NCBI GenBank assembly: GCA_964639245.1
Contig: CAZXCU010000017.1
Location: forward strand, 44,292-108,291
DNA length: 64,000 nt
Direction of reading: 5' to 3'
Origin: SB15 sp964639245
GTDB lineage: Bacteria > Chloroflexota > Anaerolineae > Aggregatilineales > J027
The notes under the pieces are model-generated. The model had not been told where the DNA came from. It did no database searches and saw only the letters and a program-made list of their open reading frames with translations. Of the stretch, positions 25,960 to 32,644 are shown piece by piece (position 1 is the stretch's first letter; each line of letters starts with the position of its first letter). The position numbers were made by a program, and so were the translations under genes.

Positions 25960-26925
25960 GTGCATATTTTTATCAGTTACGCCAAAAAGGATACGCGGGA
26001 ACTCGCCCTCAAATTGCATGAGATTTTTAATTCCCTGCCCACCGTCACCGCATGGATGGATGATTCGTTAGAGTATGGCGCGAGTTGGGCGCAGCAAATC
26101 GCCAACCACATTAAACGCTGCGATTTGTTCGTTGTCTTGATTTCGGAAGATGTCAACCGTGAAGAAACCCCGACCCAAGACCGCAGTTTTGTTCTGACGG
26201 AAATTGACTACGCTAAATACGAATTTAGAAAACCGATTTTGCCCGTGCTGGTGCAAAAAACGCCCCTGCCTATCCAACTCGCCGGCGCACAATATATTGA
26301 TTTCACCCGCAATCAAGGCGCTGGCCTTGAAAAATTGGTTAAGGAAGTTTGCAAACGAGCAGGTATTGAAACACCCCGTCAGGGACGGGAACGCGAACAG
26401 CGCGAATCGCAAGCCCGTCAAAAAGCCTATGATGACAAACAAAGGCGCTTAAATGCAAAGGCCGAACGCGAACACCAGAGTTTAGAGCGTAAGCAGCGCG
26501 AATCTTTTAAACCACAAGCCCCTCAACAACAAATGACCTCTACCGAAATGTCCAATCCAACACTTTTAGTAAAACGTGTGATTGCTTTAATTCTTGATTC
26601 ACTCGTGCTGGGGGTTGTGAACGTCATCGTCACTGCAATCGCGGGACAAGAACTCGGCAGTTTGGTCAGTTTTGTTATCGGCATCGTCTATACATGGTAT
26701 TTCCTTGCTCATAACAACGGCCAGACTCCGGGTAAAATGCTCCTGGGGATTCGCGTTGTAAGTAACAATGGCGGGTCGGTTTCTGATATTCAAGCAGTCT
26801 TACGCTATGTTGGTTATGTGATTAACGGTTTCACCTGCGGTTTGGGCTATCTGTATGCCCTCATTCAGCCCGAACAACGCGGTCTGCATGACATTATTGC
26901 TGGTACGCAAGTTGTAGATGCGTAA
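25960..26925 (+). CDS. TIR domain - charged linker - RDD membrane domain fusion
   Basis: 321 residues from a GTG start at 25960. Residues 1-135 are a TIR domain: FISYAKKD (box 1), WMDDSLEYG, HIKRCDLFVVLIS and TEIDYAKYEFRKPILPVL, where E81 is the candidate NADase glutamate. Residues about 138-190 form a strongly charged, probably coiled-coil linker. Residues 197-321 are a complete RDD domain beginning MSNPTLLVKR, nearly the whole of the upstream RDD gene. This places an enzymatic or signalling TIR at the membrane. Bacterial TIR proteins commonly act in antiviral defence by NAD+ degradation or cyclic ADP-ribose signalling (family knowledge). A defence role is an inference. No obvious Shine-Dalgarno precedes the GTG. 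Confidence 0.87.
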   Translation: MHIFISYAKKDTRELALKLHEIFNSLPTVTAWMDDSLEYGASWAQQIANHIKRCDLFVVLISEDVNREETPTQDRSFVLTEIDYAKYEFRKPILPVLVQKTPLPIQLAGAQYIDFTRNQGAGLEKLVKEVCKRAGIETPRQGREREQRESQARQKAYDDKQRRLNAKAEREHQSLERKQRESFKPQAPQQQMTSTEMSNPTLLVKRVIALILDSLVLGVVNVIVTAIAGQELGSLVSFVIGIVYTWYFLAHNNGQTPGKMLLGIRVVSNNGGSVSDIQAVLRYVGYVINGFTCGLGYLYALIQPEQRGLHDIIAGTQVVDA

Positions 26926-26937
26926 CAGATGCTTACT

Positions 26938-26969
26938 GGGCGGGGAGGTTTTCCCGCCCTTTCCTCTTT
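26938..26969 (+). terminator. Terminator of the TIR-RDD gene
   Basis: GGGCGGG (26938-26944) pairs with CCCGCCC (26953-26959), followed by TTTCCTCTTTA. The stem resembles the one after the upstream RDD gene, so the duplicated unit includes the terminator. Confidence 0.7.
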
Positions 26970-26971
26970 AA

Positions 26972-27346
26972 TTATCCCGCCAGTTGTTCGCGGGCATAGG
27001 CAATAGCAGCATCGACACTGGTAAACACTTTCGCCTCAAATCCGCCGTACTGCTCCTGTTTCATCGCTTCGGCCTGTAACCTGACCAGATTGGTGTTGCC
27101 GACAATCAACGGCACGATATTTCGTTCCGAAAGCCGGATGTCCTCCGCCAACCCCATCACCATCTGCGAAAAAGTCAGCTCAAAGTGGGTAAAATCAATA
27201 ATACGATAAACTTTGCCTTCGTACTTCCGTGCAATTTCGTTACACAATTCCCGATTTTTCTGCGGGTCTACTGCCATATCAACCGGTTCAAAAATTGTTG
27301 CCACGATGATTGGATCATTATCGAGTTGTTCCACTACGATAGTCAT
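26972..27346 (-). CDS. SpoIIAA/STAS-like hypothetical protein
   Basis: 124 residues, soluble. Strand-helix alternation (IIVATIFEPVD, then a helix, KVYRIIDFTHF, then a helix, NIVPLIVGN, and a last helix AAIAYAREQL) and size fit the SpoIIAA-like/STAS-like fold. Its 'YRIIDFTHFELTFSQMV' segment lies where such proteins have their conserved Asp/Ser loop. A similar protein is encoded at 55.2 kb. No function is known. AAGGGTGG precedes ATG 27346. The region upstream holds a candidate structured RNA on the same strand, so this gene may be regulated by an RNA leader. Confidence 0.7.
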   Translation of the reverse strand: MTIVVEQLDNDPIIVATIFEPVDMAVDPQKNRELCNEIARKYEGKVYRIIDFTHFELTFSQMVMGLAEDIRLSERNIVPLIVGNTNLVRLQAEAMKQEQYGGFEAKVFTSVDAAIAYAREQLAG

Positions 27347-27485
27347 AGATAACCACCCTTTTGCAAATGTAATATATTCATTATTTTAGCAAACTAAAAT
27401 GATTAAACATGAAATGTATGATAGATAGCATATATTAAACATGCTGCATAGCATTAGGGGGGGAATATTTGGCTTCTAAACGCAA

Positions 27486-27633
27486 AATCGCGCTCCGTCT
27501 GAAGCGCGATTGCCCTTGTTTCAAGGGGTGGAGATAATCCCATTGTGGGACTATACCTGCCCTTCGGCAGTTTGGTGAGAGGTATTCGATTGTGACTCGT
27601 CGGTCAAATCTTTACCCCTTTCACTCTATGATT
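27486..27633 (-). ncRNA. Candidate structured RNA (sRNA or leader) with promoter and terminator
   Basis: Read on the minus strand. A closing stem AAGGGGU (27620-27614) pairs with ACCCCUU (27529-27523). Inside are three hairpins: GAUUUGAC against GUCAcAAUC (27610-27588), CUGCC-GAAG-GGCAG (27570-27557, extended by UAC/GUA), and AUAGUCCCA-CAA-UGGGAUUAU (27554-27534). After the closing stem CCCUUG-AAA-CAAGGG (27527-27513) can form only if the closing stem opens. A 9 bp terminator-like stem AAUCGCGCU/AGCGCGAUU (27511-27503, 27494-27486) with a U-rich tail ends the unit. Mutually exclusive stems before a terminator are the layout of a riboswitch or attenuator. I do not recognise the family; it is not SRP RNA, RNase P RNA, tmRNA or tRNA. 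Confidence 0.45.
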
Positions 27634-27639
27634 ACCTTG

Positions 27640-27668
27640 ATAGTAAGATTTTTTTAACCCCTTGTCAA
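27640..27668 (-). promoter_or_regulatory. Promoter of the candidate structured RNA
   Basis: On the minus strand TTGACA (27668-27663), 17 bp spacer, TACTAT (27645-27640). Predicted start near 27633. Confidence 0.6.
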
Positions 27669-27695
27669 GCAATCCCCCAAAAGTTCACATGCAAT

Positions 27696-28052
27696 TCACA
27701 TTTCAGCTAGAGTCTGGCGCTGGGCTTTGCTCAAACCCTTGACCACCTGCTCATACGAATGGTCAATCATTTCCAGAATTTCATCGTCAGGAATCGACCC
27801 ATCCACTGTCACTCCGTTCCAATGATTTTTGTCCATATACGGGGCAGTGGTCACGGCGGGGTAATGCTGCCGCAAAACTTGTGCCAAAGTCGGGTTACAC
27901 TTGAGCGAAATATGCAGGGGTGTGCCATCTTTGGTGATGAGCGCGAACATTTTGCCCATCACCTTATACACCGGGTCATCCCCAAAGGGATAGGTTTCTT
28001 CCGCCGCTTTTTTGGACAGGCAGTGGGCTTTGAGAGCATCGCGGGTGAGCAT
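27696..28052 (-). CDS. MmcQ/YjbR family protein
   Basis: 118 residues, the typical single-domain length. Family features: an N-terminal helix (ALKAHCLSKKAAEETYPFG), 'YKVMGKMFALI', 'HISLKCNPTLAQVLRQHYPAV', and the conserved KNHWNGVTVDGSIPDDEI. The fold is a CyaY-like DNA-binding candidate, but biochemical function is unknown. AAGGAA precedes ATG 28052. A perfect GAAC-TTAC-GTTC palindrome lies about 25 bases upstream of the start. Confidence 0.9.
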   Translation of the reverse strand: MLTRDALKAHCLSKKAAEETYPFGDDPVYKVMGKMFALITKDGTPLHISLKCNPTLAQVLRQHYPAVTTAPYMDKNHWNGVTVDGSIPDDEILEMIDHSYEQVVKGLSKAQRQTLAEM

Positions 28053-28075
28053 GGTGTTTTCCTTGGATAAACTTT

Positions 28076-28089
28076 AGAACTTACGTTCT
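28076..28089. promoter_or_regulatory. LexA/DinR-like palindrome upstream of MmcQ gene
   Basis: AGAACTTACGTTCT is a palindrome with 5 bp perfect arms in the 42 bp gap between the LLM oxidoreductase stop and the MmcQ start. It shares GAACnnnnGTTC with the site at 60753. Confidence 0.45.
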
Positions 28090-28093
28090 AATT

Positions 28094-29059
28094 TTACGCC
28101 ATACGCTGCACCTGTGGCAAGACTTTGTGTGCCAGCGCTTCTAACCCATCGAGGTCATCCAAATCCAGCCATTGCAGCATCAAACGGGACAAGCCGCAAT
28201 CCACCAATTTACCAATCTGGTCAATGATAATTGTCGGTGTACCCACCAGCGCCCCACGACTGCGAATCTGAGTCGCCAATTCAATATCGCTTTTGTTGTT
28301 GGCATCGCTCCGCCGCGCCCGCACTTCGTTCAGTTTATTTTTCAGGGCGGCATCATCTTTGCCAAAATATAAACCCGTCATCATCGAATAGGTTAAATCC
28401 TTGGGAGAACGTCCCTCCGCCGCCAGATAGCCATTGAGTTGATTACGGCGCAGACGGTAATCTTCAGGGGTCAAATAGACCGCGTTCCATTCATCGGCAT
28501 ATTTCGCCACCAATGGCAACGTCTTTTTGACCCCATTCCCACCAATCAAAATCGGTGTTTTGCGCTGAGGGCGTGGCAGGAGCAACGCTTCTGTGAGGGG
28601 ATAATATTGACCTTCCATGCTCACTGGAGAATCGGACTCTAGCAAAAGATGGGTTAAATGCAGTGCTTCTTCCAAGCGGGCAAACCGTTCGGGCATCTCC
28701 GGGAAAGGCACACCAAAGGCCACATGCTCCGGTTCATTCCATCCCGCCCCGATGCCATAAATAAACCGCCCGCCGCTTAAATCATCCACCGCCGTTGCCA
28801 TTTTGAGCAGCATCGATGGATGACGAAAAGTAATCGGCGTGACCAACGGGCCAAACACGATTTTTTTCGTATGGCTTGCCGCATAGGTCAGCGAAGTCCA
28901 CAATTCAAGCGAATCTTCATAGACGGGTTCGGGGTTACGGAAATGGTCAGAACGGAACAGCCCATCAAAGCCGAAATCTTCTACCGCCGCGCAGAGTCGC
29001 TGCCAGCGCTGCCAGTTTAACCCCATCTGGCCTTCAATCATGATGCAGAGTTGTGCCAT
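28094..29059 (-). CDS. LLM class F420-dependent oxidoreductase
   Basis: 321 residues with the luciferase-like TIM-barrel pattern: GLNWQRWQRLCAAVEDFGF at the start, 'DGLFRSDHF', 'LVTPITFRHPSMLLKMATAVDDLSGGRFIYGIGAGWNEPEH' in the centre (flavin/F420-binding barrel strands) and 'PILIGGNGVKKTLPLVAKYADEWN'. These signatures match the F420-dependent TIGR03560-type enzymes rather than FMN monooxygenases. The substrate is unknown. It is probably co-transcribed with the MmcQ gene 42 bp downstream. GAGAG lies upstream of ATG 29059. Confidence 0.92.
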   Translation of the reverse strand: MAQLCIMIEGQMGLNWQRWQRLCAAVEDFGFDGLFRSDHFRNPEPVYEDSLELWTSLTYAASHTKKIVFGPLVTPITFRHPSMLLKMATAVDDLSGGRFIYGIGAGWNEPEHVAFGVPFPEMPERFARLEEALHLTHLLLESDSPVSMEGQYYPLTEALLLPRPQRKTPILIGGNGVKKTLPLVAKYADEWNAVYLTPEDYRLRRNQLNGYLAAEGRSPKDLTYSMMTGLYFGKDDAALKNKLNEVRARRSDANNKSDIELATQIRSRGALVGTPTIIIDQIGKLVDCGLSRLMLQWLDLDDLDGLEALAHKVLPQVQRMA

Positions 29060-29211
29060 TGGTCGCTCTCTTTTCTTTTAAACGTAACACATCGGTCAAA
29101 AGTTAAAATGACCCGTTTTTCCTATTGTCTCTCATGATACTGTTAATTCCGTGATGAGGAAAAATTTGAGATAATTGTGCCAAAGTTCACTCAAATTGAG
29201 GAGAAAACCCC

Positions 29212-30159
29212 GTGCGTTTGAAATTTTTGTTTGTCTGTTTGCTGCTTGTTTTAGCCTTACCTGTTGCCGCCCAAGAAGATGGCTTGTCGGAAGAAGAAAA
29301 TGCCCTGTTTGACCGTTTGGTCGCAGCAGGCAGCATGGTTGAAGATTACACAAGTTATGTCGTCACTTACGATAAAATAACCACCCAAGATCAACTGGTC
29401 ATGCTCGGTGGGCAAACACAGGCCGATACCCAATCGGTGACAACCACCATGATCGCCAGTGTTCCCAATGCACAAGAAACGCCCTCCGACATCAGCGCGG
29501 TAGCAACGTCGGTGGTCGAAATTACCCGCGATGGAACGGTCTTGTTCAGTTACACAGTGGAAGCCGAACTGCGCCGTGTCGATGGGGTACTGTACGTCAA
29601 TGCCGTCTATGCCGAAGGACAGGGACAAATGGTTTTACCCGAAGGATGGGTCATGATTGATGATCCTGAAAATTTCCCCGAATTGGATGTGCTGCCGATT
29701 GACGAACTTTTTGAAGATGCAGATGAAACAGATGACCAATTTTTGACCGAATTGGAATCGTGGCGTGTTGCCGCTACCAGTGTTACCAGCGAAACGGTTG
29801 ATCTGGATGGAATTTCCGCCGAGGCCATCTCTATTAGTTTCGATTGGCAGGGGTTGATTGATGTGCAAACCGCCAATGGGGATGTTGACTCGAACAACCC
29901 GATTTTTGCCGGATTAACGGCTCTGCTTGCCGATGCGGGCGATGTGGGCAGTTTAAGCGTGTATATTGATGAAGCCGGCAATGTGCTGGGCTATGGGTTG
30001 GATTATGGCATTGATATTCAAAATGCCGATGGCAGCGTTCTTGGTTCTGATGCCCCCGCCGGCATGACCTTCAACCTTGCCCAGACCGAAATCCGCCGTT
30101 ACCTGATCAGTCAGGTTGACGAAGCGCTTGACCCCGTGACCGCCCCCGAAATAGAATAA
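29212..30159 (+). CDS. Secreted protein of unknown function
   Basis: 315 residues from a GTG at 29212, preceded by TTGAGGAGAAAA. A signal peptide ends at PVAAQ; there is no lipobox. The mature protein is acidic, with a central stretch EDADETDDQFLTELESWR, and consists mainly of beta-strand-like segments. The 'SVYIDEAGNVLGYGLDYGIDI' strand repeat suggests a LolA/LppX-like half-barrel, but no decisive motif is seen. A hydrophobic ligand carrier is a guess only. The gene is monocistronic. Confidence 0.72.
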   Translation: MRLKFLFVCLLLVLALPVAAQEDGLSEEENALFDRLVAAGSMVEDYTSYVVTYDKITTQDQLVMLGGQTQADTQSVTTTMIASVPNAQETPSDISAVATSVVEITRDGTVLFSYTVEAELRRVDGVLYVNAVYAEGQGQMVLPEGWVMIDDPENFPELDVLPIDELFEDADETDDQFLTELESWRVAATSVTSETVDLDGISAEAISISFDWQGLIDVQTANGDVDSNNPIFAGLTALLADAGDVGSLSVYIDEAGNVLGYGLDYGIDIQNADGSVLGSDAPAGMTFNLAQTEIRRYLISQVDEALDPVTAPEIE

Positions 30160-30256
30160 AAAAGGGTATATTTTTCAACGGGGCAGCGAACAGGAATTTT
30201 ATGCCTGAATACCTGCCCCGTCAGAATAGAAAAGTGGATGGTCATAGGAGAGCAGG

Positions 30257-30766
30257 ATGCAACGTTTTTTACTGGTCATAATTCTGATGCTAGGATTAGT
30301 CGGGTGCGATTCCGGGGATGACGAACCCGCCAATCAGGTCTTGCAGCCCGTCACAAACGTCCGTGAATTGCAAATCGTGACCGGACAAACCGTGTATGTT
30401 CCTGCCTATTCCGAAATCTTCCATACCAATGCTTCGCAGACGGTCAAGTTGACGGTGACGCTGGCAATTCACAACAGCGACCCGAACTCCCCGATTATTA
30501 TTGAATCGGTGGAATATTTTGATACGAATGGCAAATTGGTTAAAAATTATGTGGAAAATCCGCAACAAGTTCCGCCACTTGCCACCGCCGGATTTGTGGT
30601 GGAACAGAGCGATACCAGTGGCGGGTGGGGCGCAAATTTCCTCGTGAAATGGGGGGCAGAACAACCTGTCTATGAACCCGTCATTGAAGCGGTCATGATT
30701 AGCACCAGCAGCGCCATCGGCATTTCGATGATTAGCCCCGGACGGGTGGTTTCCCAATCGAATTAG
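30257..30766 (+). CDS. DUF3124-like lipoprotein
   Basis: 169 residues from ATG 30257 (GGAGAGCAGG upstream). Lipobox LVGC at Cys17. The body carries the pattern GQTVYVPAYSEIFHTN, 'LTVTLAIHNSDPNSPIIIESVEYFDTNGKLVKNYV' and 'PLATAGFVVEQSDTSGGWGANFLVKW' of the DUF3124 family, a small beta-rich extracytoplasmic domain. Function unknown. Its 3' end overlaps the convergent antiporter gene by 35 bp. Confidence 0.82.
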   Translation: MQRFLLVIILMLGLVGCDSGDDEPANQVLQPVTNVRELQIVTGQTVYVPAYSEIFHTNASQTVKLTVTLAIHNSDPNSPIIIESVEYFDTNGKLVKNYVENPQQVPPLATAGFVVEQSDTSGGWGANFLVKWGAEQPVYEPVIEAVMISTSSAIGISMISPGRVVSQSN

Positions 30767-32450
30767 ATTGGTAAAATGCCTGCCGAATCTGCGCCATGTG
30801 ATGGTCAATATCAGCATCAACGGGACTCAGGTGAATCAACGCTTGGCGGGTCAGTTCCAAACTGGCCTCCACGCTCGGTTCAACAACTTCGTAAACGCCC
30901 AATTTTTGTAAATCTTCTAACTGGGTCACACCTTCAACCCGTGCAACAATGTGCAGCGAGGGATAATTCTGCTTGACCTGCCGTACCAGCGCCAAAGTAT
31001 CTGCCATTAAAGGAATCGTGATAATTAGCAAACTGGCTGTTTGAATAGCGGCACTATTTAAGACAAGGAGTTGGGTCGCATCACCGTAAATAATCGGGAA
31101 GTTTTTCTCGCGGCAGGCTTCTACGCGGTAATAATCAAATTCAATTATCACGAAGTTTAAATGGGCGCGTTGCAGCACTTCAGCCACATACTGCCCGACC
31201 CTGCCTCCCCCCGCAATCACGATATGATCCTGTAACCCCGCCTCGCCCATTGGAACGGTTTGCATGGGAATAAATTTGAGCCAGCGTTTGCGAAATTGAT
31301 AAAGGGGTTGGGCGAGCTGCGTCGTAAATGGCACAAGCAAAGTCGTCACGATGGCAGTGGTCAGGACAAGCGAATATAACTCACTGTCAATGGTTTCTAA
31401 ATCGAGGCCAACCCGTGCCAGCACAAAGGAAAATTCGCCCAACGGAAATAAACTTAGCCCCACCGCATAAGGAATAATATTGCCGTAGCCGAACACACGG
31501 GTTACACTCCCTAAAATCAACCCCTTTCCCACCAGCACAATACCCACAATGACCAGCACCAGCACCAGATTTTCGAGCAGGAACATGGGGTCTAGCAGCA
31601 TTCCCACCGACGCAAAAAACAACATACTGAACAAATCCCGCAGAGGGGCAATATCGCTCAGAGCTTGATGGCTGTAATCGGATTCACTTAAAACCATCCC
31701 GGCGACAAACGCGCCAAAGGCAAATGGCAACCCCATCAAATAGGTCAGATACCCGATGCCTAACCCCAACCCGGTCACAGACAGGAAAAAAAGTTCACGG
31801 GTATTCCAGCGTACAATTTGTTTCATCAGACGTGGGATCACATAGGTTCCGGCAAAAACCATGCCGATTAAAAAAGCCAATGCTTTGAGGATGGAAAATC
31901 CAAGCGCAGGCAAACCCGCTTCAAGATTGTTTAATTGGGGCAGCACAATCAGCAAAAGGATGGTGGTTAAATCCTGTACAATCAAAATGCCTATCATCAC
32001 CCGGCTAGACAGGGTACCAAGTTGCTGCCGACTCATCAAAATTTTGAGAATGACCATCGTATTTGACAGCGCGATGATTGCACCAAACCAGATCGACGAC
32101 AGCCAATCCCAGCCAAACAGAGTCCCGATACCAGCCCCATAGAGCATCGTCAAGCCAATCTGGATAGGCGACCCCAACAGGGCGATGCCACGTACCTGCA
32201 TCAATTCTTTGAAGGAAAATTCAATGCCCAGTGTAAAGAGGAGGAGCGCCACGCCAATTTCCGCAAGGAGGGCAATATCCTGAGCATCCGAAACTGTAAT
32301 TCCCCCCGTGTTTGGCCCTAACATGACCCCCGCCGCGATATACCCTAACAGCAGGGGCAAACGGAGCTGCTGCGCGATGAGACCCCAGACCAACGCGCCA
32401 ACAATCACAATCGCTAAATCCGATGCTATGCCCACAGGATGCTCCATCAT
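30732..32450 (-). CDS. Kef/CPA2-type monovalent cation:proton antiporter with KTN domain
   Basis: 572 residues. The first about 390 form the CPA2 exchanger with 12-13 membrane helices; LLGYIAAGVMLGPNTGG, LLAEIGVALLLFTLGIEFS and FVAGMVLSES are signature stretches of the transport core. Residues about 415-540 are a Rossmann-type TrkA-N/KTN domain with the dinucleotide motif VIAGGGRVGQYVAEVL and Glu in VIIEFDYYRV. No C-terminal TrkA-C domain follows. The protein exchanges K+ or Na+ for H+ and is gated by NAD(H) or similar ligands (family knowledge). The start is ATG 32450 or the next ATG at 32447. Confidence 0.9.
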   Translation of the reverse strand: MMEHPVGIASDLAIVIVGALVWGLIAQQLRLPLLLGYIAAGVMLGPNTGGITVSDAQDIALLAEIGVALLLFTLGIEFSFKELMQVRGIALLGSPIQIGLTMLYGAGIGTLFGWDWLSSIWFGAIIALSNTMVILKILMSRQQLGTLSSRVMIGILIVQDLTTILLLIVLPQLNNLEAGLPALGFSILKALAFLIGMVFAGTYVIPRLMKQIVRWNTRELFFLSVTGLGLGIGYLTYLMGLPFAFGAFVAGMVLSESDYSHQALSDIAPLRDLFSMLFFASVGMLLDPMFLLENLVLVLVIVGIVLVGKGLILGSVTRVFGYGNIIPYAVGLSLFPLGEFSFVLARVGLDLETIDSELYSLVLTTAIVTTLLVPFTTQLAQPLYQFRKRWLKFIPMQTVPMGEAGLQDHIVIAGGGRVGQYVAEVLQRAHLNFVIIEFDYYRVEACREKNFPIIYGDATQLLVLNSAAIQTASLLIITIPLMADTLALVRQVKQNYPSLHIVARVEGVTQLEDLQKLGVYEVVEPSVEASLELTRQALIHLSPVDADIDHHMAQIRQAFYQSNSIGKPPVRG

Positions 32451-32644
32451 AAGTACAGCACTAGAAAAAATGGGTTTTTTAGAGGCAGGGTCAAGCGAGT
32501 GTTCCTAATCTCCCCGACCCCGGGCAAAGGCACCCACAGCTACCCAATTTTAATTTGTTGACCGGACACAGCACCTACCTGATTAAAAATTCGGTCTACG
32601 CTCCTGATTTTAGGCTGTTCATAGCGCGTTTTGGAAACACAGCG

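Noticed and set aside
27523..27620. Cloverleaf-like fold as a tRNA gene
   Set aside because: Three hairpins on a closed stem look like a cloverleaf, but there is no T-loop consensus, no anticodon-stem geometry and no match to the invariant tRNA positions on either strand.
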